Position numbers and translations under genes: made by a program. From Hylemonella sp. (GTDB taxonomy: Bacteria > Pseudomonadota > Gammaproteobacteria > Burkholderiales > Burkholderiaceae_C), in contig JAUYQZ010000009.1 of the NCBI GenBank assembly GCA_030695415.1, positions 1 to 59,686 of the forward strand: a DNA stretch of 59,686 nt, in the 5' to 3' direction. The notes below the pieces were generated by a model, which ran no database searches, had not been told where the DNA came from, and saw nothing but the letters and a program-made list of their open reading frames with translations. This document shows positions 44,294 through 52,958 of this stretch, piece after piece (within the stretch, counting starts at the first letter, position 1; each line of letters starts with the position of its first letter).

Positions 44294-45193
44294 AGACTGT
44301 ATTTTATCGAAATCCAGGGTGTAGTTTTGTCCGCCACGGCTGGCGATCTTGTGCGCACCCACCCGGTTCCCCAGCGTAGCGCAGCGGACCAGCGACCAGC
44401 CCTGCTCCAGCCCGAACAGCAGCGCCCCACGGAACGCATCACCGCAGCCTGTTGGATCAATTACAGCTTCAGCCTTCACAGGGGCTACCGCTGTTTTTTC
44501 ACCGTCCACCCAGACCTCGCACCCCTCGGCACCCAGCGTCACCACCAAGCCCTGCACGCGCCGGGAAATCTCGGCGCAGGACAGCCCCGTGCGGTCACTG
44601 AGCATTCTGGCTTCGTAATCATTGACCGTCACCCAGCTTGCAAGCTCCACGAAATGAGCAAGTTCCTGGCCGTCAAACATGGGCAAGCCCTGGCCCGGAT
44701 CAAATACAAACGGGATACCCGCCGCCTTGAACTGTTCGGCATGCTGCAGCATGGCATCGCGACCGTCCGGCGAAATAATGCCCAGCTTGATATCACTGCG
44801 CGCCTCGATCCGGCTGATGTGGGCCTGCATCATCGCGCCCGGGTGAAACGCCGTGATCTGGTTGTTGTCGCGGTCGGTCATGATCATGGCCTGTGCGGTG
44901 TAGGTATCACCGACTTCACGGACAAATTCGGTGCTGATGCCCAGTGTTTGCAGGCGTGCCACGTAGTCAGCACCGTCGGCACCGACCGTGGCCATGGGCA
45001 AGGGCGTGCCGCCGAGTTGCTGCAGGCTGTAAGCGACGTTACCGGCGCACCCACCGAATTCACGCCGCAGGGCGGGCACCAGAAAAGACACGTTGAGGAT
45101 GTGCAACTGGTCGGGCAGTATCTGCTCGGAAAAGCGGCCCTCGAAAGTCATGATGGTGTCAAACGCCAGGGAGCCACAAATTACAGCAGACAT
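44291..45193 (-). CDS. PfkB-family carbohydrate/adenosine kinase
   Basis: A 300-residue sugar kinase of the PfkB (ribokinase) family. It has the N-terminal REFGGCAGNVAYSLQQLGG motif and the C-terminal catalytic motif DPTGCGDAFRGALLFGLEQG with the catalytic aspartate. Overall it resembles the adenosine-kinase-like branch that is common after accC-prmA in betaproteobacteria. The substrate cannot be assigned with certainty. It is the last of a same-strand run: accB, accC, prmA, DUF3426, pfkB-family. Confidence 0.88.
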   Translation of the reverse strand: MSAVICGSLAFDTIMTFEGRFSEQILPDQLHILNVSFLVPALRREFGGCAGNVAYSLQQLGGTPLPMATVGADGADYVARLQTLGISTEFVREVGDTYTAQAMIMTDRDNNQITAFHPGAMMQAHISRIEARSDIKLGIISPDGRDAMLQHAEQFKAAGIPFVFDPGQGLPMFDGQELAHFVELASWVTVNDYEARMLSDRTGLSCAEISRRVQGLVVTLGAEGCEVWVDGEKTAVAPVKAEAVIDPTGCGDAFRGALLFGLEQGWSLVRCATLGNRVGAHKIASRGGQNYTLDFDKIQS

Positions 45194-45209
45194 TCAGTTC
45201 TCAGTTCAA

Positions 45210-46349
45210 TCAGGGATAAAAAGCCAGAATACGGTAGCCCGCCACCCGCAAGGGAACGGATGCCAAGGAAGGCGCGGAAGAGTCCGATGATGGCGCGCTC
45301 GCAGGCTCGCCATCGCCCGATACGTTCATGGTGACGGTGCCAGCCAGCACCGAATGAGCGGCCAGCGTGCCAGTGCTAACGCCAAACTGCGCGGGCGCCA
45401 GCACGCGGCGCACCAGCGCGTGGTCCCGGGTATCGGTCAGGGTGACCTCCAGCGAGGGCGTTTCCAGGGGGATGGCGCCGGTATTCTTGAACGCAAAACT
45501 GAGGCGATAAACATCAGGGCCGAGCCTGTTGAAGCTTGAACTGTCAATCACCACCGACTCGATATGGCGTGGCAGCCGGACGTCACAACGCAGCGCAGCG
45601 CAAAGCGTCTGCAGCAGGGGCGCAAGCCGCGGTTGCAGCGCCGCCAGGGTGTCTTTTTGCTGCATCGTCCACTGCAAAGCCAGCGCCGCCAGCAACAAGA
45701 GCGACAGCGCGCCCAGCGACCACCGTGCCAGGGGCTTTTTCCAGAAGGCTTTGCGCCGTGCATCGCGTACAAAAGAGACATCGTCTGGCGTCTCGTCATT
45801 CGCCACGTCGATAGGCGCTACGTCGGCATCCACCGACGTGGAATCGGCCAAGTCCGGGATCTCGACACCAGAGGCATCGACACTGGCGGTGTGCACCAGG
45901 TCCGGACGGTGCGGTGGAACGTCGACATTTTCCGCCTGGGTCTCCAGGTAGGGAGATTTTTGTCGCGCCTGCTTCCAGCTTGCCGGGTCAAAATCGTCAG
46001 CGCTCTCCTGCGCATTATCTTGTCCGGCCAGTGCAGGCATCAAGGGCAACCTGTCAGCAAACGACTTGCCGTGGTCCGGCGTTGGCGCCATGGAGGCCGC
46101 GATGGGCTCGGGCGGAGCCCCTGATTCTGGCGCACCATGCGACTGGGCCGCCTGCCCGATCGCGGCGACGTCATCAGACGTCAAGACCGGAGGCGCGAGC
46201 GCCACAGCGTCATCCGCCAGCAGATACGCTGACGCATCAAACACCTCGGCGCAATGCCCGCAGCGCACCCAGCCTTGCGAGACTTTGAGTTGATCGGCCA
46301 CGACTTTGAACATCGTGCCGCAGGCGGGGCAGCGCGTAATCAGGCTCAT
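45210..46349 (-). CDS. Zinc-ribbon and DUF3426 membrane protein
   Basis: A 379-residue protein. The N-terminal MJ0042-type zinc ribbon has two Cys-x2-Cys pairs (TRCPACGTMFKV and VRCGHCAEVFDA). A long acidic, poorly ordered region follows. One membrane helix (WSLGALSLLLLAALALQW, about 210-228) leads to a periplasmic DUF3426 domain (IESVVIDSSSFNRLGPDVYR, LSFAFKNTGAIPLETPSLEV). Function is unknown. It is conserved directly after prmA in this group, as here (78 bases). Confidence 0.88.
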   Translation of the reverse strand: MSLITRCPACGTMFKVVADQLKVSQGWVRCGHCAEVFDASAYLLADDAVALAPPVLTSDDVAAIGQAAQSHGAPESGAPPEPIAASMAPTPDHGKSFADRLPLMPALAGQDNAQESADDFDPASWKQARQKSPYLETQAENVDVPPHRPDLVHTASVDASGVEIPDLADSTSVDADVAPIDVANDETPDDVSFVRDARRKAFWKKPLARWSLGALSLLLLAALALQWTMQQKDTLAALQPRLAPLLQTLCAALRCDVRLPRHIESVVIDSSSFNRLGPDVYRLSFAFKNTGAIPLETPSLEVTLTDTRDHALVRRVLAPAQFGVSTGTLAAHSVLAGTVTMNVSGDGEPASAPSSDSSAPSLASVPLRVAGYRILAFYP

Positions 46350-46427
46350 TTAGCGCCGTATTGTAGGAGGTCGTTGCCGGGAAACTGCGGCTGCGGGGCA
46401 AGGTTTATGCGTGCGTTCGACGAGCAC

Positions 46428-47324
46428 TCAAAACTGCGCAGTCATCAGGATCCAGCCGTCCTCCTGCTGGTGCACCTGAAGCTGGCAATAGGGCAAATAG
46501 GCCGCCTTGAGTTCATCGGCCTGGCGCTCCAGAATGCCTGCAAGCACCAGATTCCCGCCCTTTTCAACATGCGCGCACAGCAGCGGCGCCAACACCCTCA
46601 GCGGCGTTGCCAAAATATTGGCCAGCACCGTCTGGTAGGCGCCGACCGCCTTGTCGGGCAATCCCGCCTGCAGACGGGCATGATTGGCCTCGGCATTGGC
46701 CCGCGTGGCCCCGACAGCCGCTTCGTCAATGTCAACGGCATCAATGTCCAGCGCGCCAAACTTGGCCGCGCCGATGGCCAGGATGCCTGAGCCGCAACCG
46801 TAGTCCAGAACCCGCCCCAGCGACTTGCCTGCGGCGCCCTGCCCGGCTAGCCATTGCAGGCACATGCGCGTGGTCGGGTGGGTTCCCGTGCCGAAGGCCA
46901 GCCCCGGATCGAGCCGTATCACTTGCTTCGCTTGCGCAGGGGGCTCATGCCAGGTCGGCACGATCCAGAAGTCCGGCGTGATTTCAACGGGGGTGAACTG
47001 CGACTGCGTCAGCCGCACCCAGTCCTGTTCGGGCACGGCTTGCACGGCCACCAGCTGGCAACCGGCAAAAAATTCCTGAAGCGCCAGCACCGAGGCGGCA
47101 TCCCGGGCCAAAGCCTCGGTCGCAAACAGCGCCACCATGCGCGAACGCTCCCAGCCCGCTTTGGGCGGCGGCATGCCGGGCTCGCCAAACAAAGCCTGCT
47201 CGGCCGGTGTATGGGCATCGGCGTCTTCCACCGAGACGCTGAGCGCATCCAGCGCATCCAGCGCCTCACTGAGCGTCTCGACCTCGTGGACCGGCGCCAG
47301 CAGAATCAGTTCGTACATGCTCAT
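46428..47324 (-). CDS. prmA: Ribosomal protein L11 methyltransferase
   Basis: A 298-residue S-adenosylmethionine-dependent enzyme that trimethylates ribosomal protein L11. The AdoMet site is VLDYGCGSGILAIGAAKFGA, preceded by the FGTGTHPTTRMCLQWL substrate motif. LANILATPLRVLAPLL contains the NILA/NPPY-type active-site motif. An in-frame ATG two codons later is an equal candidate start. It follows accC by nine bases. Confidence 0.95.
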   Translation of the reverse strand: MSMYELILLAPVHEVETLSEALDALDALSVSVEDADAHTPAEQALFGEPGMPPPKAGWERSRMVALFATEALARDAASVLALQEFFAGCQLVAVQAVPEQDWVRLTQSQFTPVEITPDFWIVPTWHEPPAQAKQVIRLDPGLAFGTGTHPTTRMCLQWLAGQGAAGKSLGRVLDYGCGSGILAIGAAKFGALDIDAVDIDEAAVGATRANAEANHARLQAGLPDKAVGAYQTVLANILATPLRVLAPLLCAHVEKGGNLVLAGILERQADELKAAYLPYCQLQVHQQEDGWILMTAQF

Positions 47325-47333
47325 CGCAAGGCC

Positions 47334-48683
47334 TTAACGTTCGCGCTTTGACAACCACTCTTCAAGGTAGTGGATGTTGGTGCCCCCGTCCATGAACTTG
47401 GCGTCCACCATGAGTTCGCGGTGCAGCGGAATATTGGTGTTGATGCCCTCGACCACGGTTTCAGCCAGCGCGGTGCTCATGCGGGCCAGCGCCTGCTCGC
47501 GCGTGTCGCCGTGGACAATGATCTTGCCAATCATCGAGTCATAGTTGGGCGGCACGAAGTAGTTGGCATAAATATGCGAATCCACCCGCACCCCCGGGCC
47601 GCCCGGTGTGTGCCAGGTGGTGATGCGCCCTGGCGAGGGGGTGAACTTGTACGGATCTTCCGCATTGATGCGGCATTCAATCGCATGCCCCCTGAGCTGG
47701 ACATCGCGCTGGGCAAAAGGCAGTTTGACACCGGCCGCCACCATGATCTGGGTCCTCACGATGTCAATGCCCGTGATCAACTCCGTGACCGGATGCTCGA
47801 CCTGCACGCGCGTGTTCATCTCGATGAAATAGAACTCACCGTTTTCGTAGAGGAATTCAAACGTGCCAACGCCGCGGTAGCCGATTTTCTTGACGGCCGC
47901 GACGCAGCGGTCGCCTATTCGCTCAATATGCTTGCGCGGAATGCCTGGCGCAGGCGCTTCCTCAATGATGTTTTGGTGGCGACGCTGCATGGAGCAGTCG
48001 CGCTCGCCCAGCCAGACCGCATTTTTGTACTGGTCAGCCAGAATCTGGATCTCGATGTGCCGCGGGTTCTGCAGGAATTTCTCCATGTAGACCTCGGGAT
48101 TGCCAAAGGCCGCTCCAGCTTCGGCCTTGGTGGTTTGCACCGCGTGCAGCAGGGCCGCTTCGGTATGTACCACGCGCATGCCGCGCCCGCCGCCGCCGCC
48201 AGCAGCCTTGATGATGACCGGGTAGCCGATCTGCTTGGCGGTGCGCTTGATGATGACCGGGTCATCGGGCAGCGCGCCTTCAGAGCCGGGCACGCACGGC
48301 ACGCCCGCCTTGATCATGGTCTGCTTGGCCGACACCTTGTCACCCATCATGCGGATCGACTCCGGTGAAGGGCCAATAAACTTGAAACCGCTCTTTTCGA
48401 CCCGCTCTGCAAAGTCCGCGTTCTCGCTCAGGAAGCCGTAGCCGGGGTGAATGGCTTCGGCGTCAGTCACCTCGGCCGCCGAAATAATGGCAGGCATATT
48501 GAGATAGCTCAGAGCCGAAGCAGCGGGCCCGATACACACCGCCTCGTCAGCCAGCTTGATGTATTTCGCCTCGCGGTCCGCTTCGGAATAAACCATCACG
48601 GCCTTGATGCCGAGTTCCCGGCAGGCGCGCTGAATCCGCAAAGCGATCTCTCCGCGGTTAGCGATCAGTATTTTTTTGAACAT
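47334..48683 (-). CDS. accC: Acetyl-CoA carboxylase, biotin carboxylase subunit
   Basis: A 449-residue ATP-grasp enzyme that carboxylates the biotin of AccB, the first half-reaction of fatty-acid synthesis. The N-terminus [20 protein letters not shown] is standard. The glycine-rich ATP loop is [14 protein letters not shown], and the catalytic region includes [14 protein letters not shown]. The start is the ATG at 48683; the frame runs on to 48716, but that part is outside the family. It is 50 bases after accB. Confidence 0.98.
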   Translation of the reverse strand: MFKKILIANRGEIALRIQRACRELGIKAVMVYSEADREAKYIKLADEAVCIGPAASALSYLNMPAIISAAEVTDAEAIHPGYGFLSENADFAERVEKSGFKFIGPSPESIRMMGDKVSAKQTMIKAGVPCVPGSEGALPDDPVIIKRTAKQIGYPVIIKAAGGGGGRGMRVVHTEAALLHAVQTTKAEAGAAFGNPEVYMEKFLQNPRHIEIQILADQYKNAVWLGERDCSMQRRHQNIIEEAPAPGIPRKHIERIGDRCVAAVKKIGYRGVGTFEFLYENGEFYFIEMNTRVQVEHPVTELITGIDIVRTQIMVAAGVKLPFAQRDVQLRGHAIECRINAEDPYKFTPSPGRITTWHTPGGPGVRVDSHIYANYFVPPNYDSMIGKIIVHGDTREQALARMSTALAETVVEGINTNIPLHRELMVDAKFMDGGTNIHYLEEWLSKRER

Positions 48684-48733
48684 GCGTCGAAGGGCCTGGT
48701 CTGGCTGGTTGTGCAAGCGGGCAGCGCGCCTGC

Positions 48734-49174
48734 TTATTCAATGATGAAGAGGGGCTGTCCGTATTCCACGGCCTGGCCATTTTCTGAAAGAATCCTGGTC
48801 ACGGTGCCCGCCTTGTCGGCTTCGATCTCGTTAAGAATCTTCATGGCCTCAATGATGCAGATCGTCTCACCTTCCTTGACCACCGTGCCGAGTTCGACAA
48901 AGGGCTTGGCGCCGGGGCTGGCGGAACGGTAGAAAGTGCCCACCATGGGCGACTTGACGGCGTGACCGGCGGGAGCCGCTGGCGCAGCTTCGGCCACAGC
49001 CGAAACGCCCGCCACGGGGGCGGCCACCATGGCCACGGCAGGCTGATGCATCACAACAGGAGCACCACTGGATTTGACAATGCGTACCTTGCCCTCGGCT
49101 TCGGTAATCTCAAGTTCAGACACGTTAGACTCTGAAACCAGGTCGATCAGTGTCTTGAGTTTTCTTAAATCCAT
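48734..49174 (-). CDS. accB: Biotin carboxyl carrier protein of acetyl-CoA carboxylase
   Basis: A 146-residue carrier whose lysine K112 ([15 protein letters not shown]) is biotinylated and shuttles CO2 between AccC and the carboxyltransferase. The N-terminal [20 protein letters not shown], an alanine/proline linker and the C-terminal biotinyl domain (about 70-146) are complete. The thumb motif around [19 protein letters not shown] is present. It is the first gene of the accB-accC-prmA run. Confidence 0.98.
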   Translation of the reverse strand: MDLRKLKTLIDLVSESNVSELEITEAEGKVRIVKSSGAPVVMHQPAVAMVAAPVAGVSAVAEAAPAAPAGHAVKSPMVGTFYRSASPGAKPFVELGTVVKEGETICIIEAMKILNEIEADKAGTVTRILSENGQAVEYGQPLFIIE

Positions 49175-49547
49175 AGATTCTCTCCAACGACGGTAGGTGC
49201 TGGCGCGAAGACTTCAGCACGCAGCTTTAAATTCATCTGGAAGCCGGCCTGGACACCCAAGCACACACCGAACTTCCTTCTTTTTTCACTTACTCTCTGC
49301 TTTTACGCCTTAAAGCACCTATCAGTTAACTATTTCGCGTGACAGCGGCCTGACAGGCTCGGCAAAGCGCAGAGTTTACCTCAAGCCAGGACCGGCAAAA
49401 CCAGCCCCCGGGGTTTAAGTCGCACAGCGCAGCCTACGTCCAAAGTGATGAGAAAAGGACAGTTAAGCGAAAATACCGCAATTTCGAAACACTCGCGGCA
49501 CCTTGCAGGCGCGCCTGCACCCTTGACCAGAACCCGCGCTGGTCATC
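49175..49547. other. Intergenic region upstream of accB, no gene seen
   Basis: About 370 bases of mixed composition between accB and tlpA. It must carry the accB promoter, but I cannot pick a convincing -35/-10 pair. No aroQ gene is present, although aroQ sits here in many relatives. Confidence 0.6.
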
Positions 49548-49582
49548 GGCTGTTGGCTGTTGGCTGTTGGCTGTTGGCTGTT
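49548..49582. repeat. Five tandem copies of GGCTGTT
   Basis: GGCTGTT is repeated five times without interruption (49548-49582), just after the tlpA stop. The unit is seven bases, so copy number could change by slippage. Confidence 0.95.
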
Positions 49583-49588
49583 TGAGGA

Positions 49589-50122
49589 CTATTTGAGTTT
49601 GGCCCAGAGCGCCAAGTCTTCTGGCGAAACTTGGCCAAGCTTGCGGTGAAGCAACTGGCCGGACGCGCCAAACACCACCGAAAAAGGCAAGCCCCCCGTC
49701 TGGTTGCCCAGCGACTTGCTCAGTTCAGTTCCTGCCAAGCCCGCCATGCCGACCGGGAAATTCAGTGGTTTGCTTTGCAGCCAGGTCCGCACCGCGCTGG
49801 GCTGGTCAACGGCCAGGCCCACAACCTGAATGTTTTTTTCCTTGTTTTCCTGGTAGAAGTAGTCCAGTAAAGGAAGCTCTTCAACGCAAGGAGGGCACCA
49901 GGTGGCCCAGAAATTCACCAGCACCACCTTGCCGCGAAAACTGCTCATGGGCAGATTCTTGCCGTCCGGGGTATCAAAATTCAGATTCCAGAACGACTCG
50001 GCCGCCCTCTCGGGCTCGCCGGCCACCACATCGTGGGGCTGGAATTTCCACCAGGCCGCACCGGCACCGGCTATACCTGCCGCCGTCGCGACGCCGCCAT
50101 AAAGCATATTTCTGCGTTTCAC
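49589..50122 (-). CDS. TlpA-family thioredoxin-like protein
   Basis: A 177-residue periplasmic, probably membrane-anchored thiol-disulfide protein. The N-terminal helix (LYGGVATAAGIAGAGAAWW) is followed by a TlpA/ResA-type thioredoxin fold. The active-site cysteines are C76 and C79 in NFWATWCPPCVEELPLL, and the cis-proline loop is GLPFSVVFG. Such proteins reduce disulfides in the periplasm, for example for cytochrome c or copper-centre assembly. The exact client is unknown. Its ATG overlaps the upstream gene's stop (ATGA). Confidence 0.92.
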   Translation of the reverse strand: MKRRNMLYGGVATAAGIAGAGAAWWKFQPHDVVAGEPERAAESFWNLNFDTPDGKNLPMSSFRGKVVLVNFWATWCPPCVEELPLLDYFYQENKEKNIQVVGLAVDQPSAVRTWLQSKPLNFPVGMAGLAGTELSKSLGNQTGGLPFSVVFGASGQLLHRKLGQVSPEDLALWAKLK

Positions 50123-50739
50123 TTGCTTGGTTCCAAAAGAGATTCAAAAGGGGTAGACAGCAATTTTTGCACGGCGGCCAGGTCGCCGCGCGGCGTGCGG
50201 CCTTTGGCGTCTGGCCGCAAGGCGCCGCGCAGGTCGTCGTGGTCGTAGACCATCAAGTGCACGCCAACCGTCTCATTCAGGGGTTTGCACGCACTGCGCA
50301 GGCTCAGCGCTTCCACACTGCCGCCGGTAAAGCCGGTGACGGTGCGCGGCTCGTAAGCGACGTTGTGCTCGATCAGGGCAATTTCGGCCGACTTCGGGTC
50401 ATCGCAAAACAGCTGGATGTAGATATCGGACAGCCGCGTGGCCGTTCCGTGCCAGACAGCGCCTGCCAGATAGGGCCGAAATTGCTTCAAGCGCTCCATC
50501 CAGACCAGCGCCAGCGCGCGCAGGGCCGCCAGTTCGGCGGGCTGGGTGTCGGCGAAAAACAGCGTAATGTACTCGCGCACAGCGTCTTCCAGCTCCTCGT
50601 TGCCAGGCAATTCGGTGCGTGCAGGCAGCGCCAACTGCTTGATCGCGCGGCGTTTGGCAGGACCGTATTCCAGTCCTTCCTCAACCACCAGCGCGGCGGC
50701 GGTGGCGGCAATTTCAGATTTGAGGGTATGCAAGTTCAA
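50119..50739 (-). CDS. Conserved protein of unknown function, upstream of tlpA
   Basis: A 206-residue soluble protein beginning MNLHTLKSEIAATAAALVVE. It has helical and mixed segments (YGPAKRRAIKQLALPARTEL, AVREYITLFFADTQPAELAA, RALALVWMERLKQFRPYLAG) and a possible nucleotide- or metal-binding patch (YIQLFCDDPKSAEIALIE). I do not recognise its family; an ortholog seems common beside mpl and tlpA in betaproteobacteria. It overlaps tlpA as ATGA and is divergent from mpl. Confidence 0.75.
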   Translation of the reverse strand: MNLHTLKSEIAATAAALVVEEGLEYGPAKRRAIKQLALPARTELPGNEELEDAVREYITLFFADTQPAELAALRALALVWMERLKQFRPYLAGAVWHGTATRLSDIYIQLFCDDPKSAEIALIEHNVAYEPRTVTGFTGGSVEALSLRSACKPLNETVGVHLMVYDHDDLRGALRPDAKGRTPRGDLAAVQKLLSTPFESLLEPSK

Positions 50740-50850
50740 GGGCGACTGGCTGGAGGGCCAGAAGCGAATAGTTAAGGAGACTCGTCAGCGCGCAAACGAT
50801 TGCGCACAAGTTAGTCCCGTGTCAGCGGCTAAAGTTCAAAGTCACCAGGA

Positions 50851-50870
50851 ATGCTATTAAATATAGAGCA
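50851..50870. repeat. GCTATT-type repeat fragment, copy 2
   Basis: ATGCTATTAAATATAGAGCA is a short, partly decayed version of the repeat at 44251 and 52395. Confidence 0.5.
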
Positions 50871-50953
50871 GATCACATCCGCCAGCATTGCATCAAAAGC
50901 CTTTTCCGTTTAAACCCAAGAGCGTGCATCGGAGCCTCCCTAAAATATCGGCC

Positions 50954-52366
50954 ATGCACATACATATTTTGGGGATTTGCGGCACCTTCATGGGCGGCTT
51001 GGCGGCTTTGGCGCGCGAGGCGGGGCACCAGGTCACGGGCTGCGACACCAGCGTCTATCCGCCCATGAGCGACCAATTGCGCGCCCTGGGGATTGAGTTG
51101 ATTGAAGGCTACAGCGCCGACCAGCTGGCCCAAGCCGGTTTTCGGCCCGACATGTTTGTCGTGGGCAATGTCGTGTCGCGGGCGACGCTGGCCGATGGAG
51201 CCCCGAAATTTCCGCTGATGGAAGCCATTTTGGACCGTGGCCTGCCCTATACCAGCGGCCCGCAATGGCTGGCCGAACATGTGCTGCAGGGCCGCCACGT
51301 CCTCGCCGTGGCCGGCACCCACGGCAAAACCACCACCACCGCCATGCTGGCCTGGATACTGGAGCACGCCGGGCTCCAGCCCGGCTTTTTGGTCGGTGGC
51401 GTGCCGCTCAACTTTGGCGTGTCGGCCCGCCTGGGCCAGGGCACAACCTTTGTCATCGAGGCGGACGAATACGACACCGCGTTTTTCGACAAGCGCAGCA
51501 AATTCGTGCATTACCGTCCGCGCACCGCCATTCTGAACAACCTGGAGTTCGACCACGCCGACATTTTTGACGACCTGGCGGCCATCGAACGCCAGTTTCA
51601 TCACCTGGTGCGCACCGTCCCCTCACAAGGGCGCGTGGTCGTGAATGCCACACAGGACAGTCTGCAGCGCGTGCTGGCCCAGGGTTGCTGGAGTGAGCAA
51701 GTACGCTTTGGCGGCAGCCCGCGGAATCAAGGCGGCTTCACCGCCCAAGGCGAGCCCAACGACTTCAAGGTGCTCAAAGCCGGGCACACCGCAGCCCATG
51801 TGCAGTGGACGATCAGCGGCGTCCATAACCAGCTCAATGCCCTGGCAGCCATCGCGGCGGCCGAGCATGTGGGCGTCGCCCCCGAACTGGCGGCGCAGGC
51901 GCTGGCCGGCTTCCAGAACGTCAAACGCCGCATGGAAGTGCGCGGCGTGGTCCCCTTTGGTCAAGGCGCCATCACGGTGTACGACGATTTCGCCCACCAC
52001 CCGACCGCCATCCACACCACCGTGGACGGCCTGCGCCGCCAGCTCAACGGCGCAGGAAAAGGCACTGCGCGCATCCTCGCCATCTTTGAGCCGCGCAGCA
52101 ACACCATGAAGCTGGGCACCATGACCGCGCAACTGCCCTGGAGCCTGGAGCAGGCTGACCTGGCGTTTTGCCACGCCGGCGGGCTGGACTGGGACGCCGC
52201 CACCGCCTTGGCCTCCATGGGCGAAAAGGCGCTAGTAGCCAACACGCTTGACCAGTTGGTGAGCCAAGTCAAGGCGGCCGCCAAGCCAGGCGACCACTTG
52301 CTGTGCATGAGCAATGGAGGGTTTGGCGGAATTCACGCCAAACTACTCGAAGCGCTCCGGGATTGA
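50954..52366 (+). CDS. mpl: UDP-N-acetylmuramate:L-alanyl-gamma-D-glutamyl-meso-diaminopimelate ligase
   Basis: A 470-residue Mur-type ligase that reattaches recycled tripeptide to UDP-MurNAc in peptidoglycan recycling. The N-terminal HIHILGICGTFMGGLAALAR is the Mpl form of the Mur Rossmann motif. The ATP loop is AGTHGKTTTTAMLAW, and FVIEADEYDTAFFDKRSKFV and YDDFAHHPTAIHTTVDGLR are the family's central motifs. The start is the ATG at 50954; a frame from 50888 adds 22 unrelated residues. Together with ampD, it gives this genome two recycling genes in the window. Confidence 0.96.
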   Translation: MHIHILGICGTFMGGLAALAREAGHQVTGCDTSVYPPMSDQLRALGIELIEGYSADQLAQAGFRPDMFVVGNVVSRATLADGAPKFPLMEAILDRGLPYTSGPQWLAEHVLQGRHVLAVAGTHGKTTTTAMLAWILEHAGLQPGFLVGGVPLNFGVSARLGQGTTFVIEADEYDTAFFDKRSKFVHYRPRTAILNNLEFDHADIFDDLAAIERQFHHLVRTVPSQGRVVVNATQDSLQRVLAQGCWSEQVRFGGSPRNQGGFTAQGEPNDFKVLKAGHTAAHVQWTISGVHNQLNALAAIAAAEHVGVAPELAAQALAGFQNVKRRMEVRGVVPFGQGAITVYDDFAHHPTAIHTTVDGLRRQLNGAGKGTARILAIFEPRSNTMKLGTMTAQLPWSLEQADLAFCHAGGLDWDAATALASMGEKALVANTLDQLVSQVKAAAKPGDHLLCMSNGGFGGIHAKLLEALRD

Positions 52367-52394
52367 CGTTGTTTCCTGGGGGAGCCCGGACCGC

Positions 52395-52445
52395 AAAATG
52401 CTATAAATTTAATAGCTACTCAATGCCTACCTGCTTGGGCTAGAG
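52395..52445. repeat. Comamonadaceae-type GCTATT...AATAGC repeat, copy 3
   Basis: AAAATGCTATAAATTTAATAGC followed by TACTCAATGCCTACCTGC and TTGGGCTAGAG. It is in the space between mpl and the small convergent gene. Confidence 0.65.
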
Positions 52446-52565
52446 GTCAAAAATATCAAATAATTTGATCCATTCAGCCTGCAGACCCCAGCTTGAGCTG
52501 CAGCGGCGATGGTCCCTGCCAGCCGCCACTGTGCCCATCCCGCTGCCCGCTGGCGAGCGACTCAT

Positions 52566-52877
52566 TCAGTAACTGATGCTGAGCGAATCCGCATCAATAT
52601 GCACCACCGGCTTGGCCAGCGCGGCACTGGCTGCGCGGGCAAAATCCTGCGCCCATTGGGCATCTGCGAACCCGGCCGGCCCAGCAGCTTGGGCCACCAC
52701 CACCACCTTGTCGGCCATCAGCAGCTTGCCGGTGGGCCGCAGCGGCTCGCACCCCATCTGGGTGAACTGTTCATCGAGCCACTTGCGTGCGCTCTCGTGC
52801 GGCAGGGGCTGCACTTCATTGAGGTCGATACGCACGGGGGGGCCGTCTCTGAATGTCACGCTAACTTCGCTGTGCAT
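52566..52877 (-). CDS. Small conserved protein of unknown function
   Basis: A 103-residue soluble protein from the ATG at 52877, which has CAGGAG eight bases upstream. It begins MHSEVSVTFRDGPPVRIDLN and ends KPVVHIDADSLSISY. Alternating strands and helices suggest a small compact alpha/beta domain; no motif is recognised. A frame from 52919 adds 14 residues without a ribosome site. It lies 81 bases after aroG on the same strand and could be co-transcribed with it. Confidence 0.7.
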   Translation of the reverse strand: MHSEVSVTFRDGPPVRIDLNEVQPLPHESARKWLDEQFTQMGCEPLRPTGKLLMADKVVVVAQAAGPAGFADAQWAQDFARAASAALAKPVVHIDADSLSISY

Positions 52878-52958
52878 GGCTGACTCCTGATGGGGTGAAT
52901 GATGAAATGCTGGCGCCAATTTCGGCGGCTTGGGGTGTCGAAAATTCGCAGCAGAACC

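Noticed and set aside
49548..49582. Possible CRISPR or direct-repeat array
   Set aside because: Seven-base units with no spacers; a simple tandem repeat.
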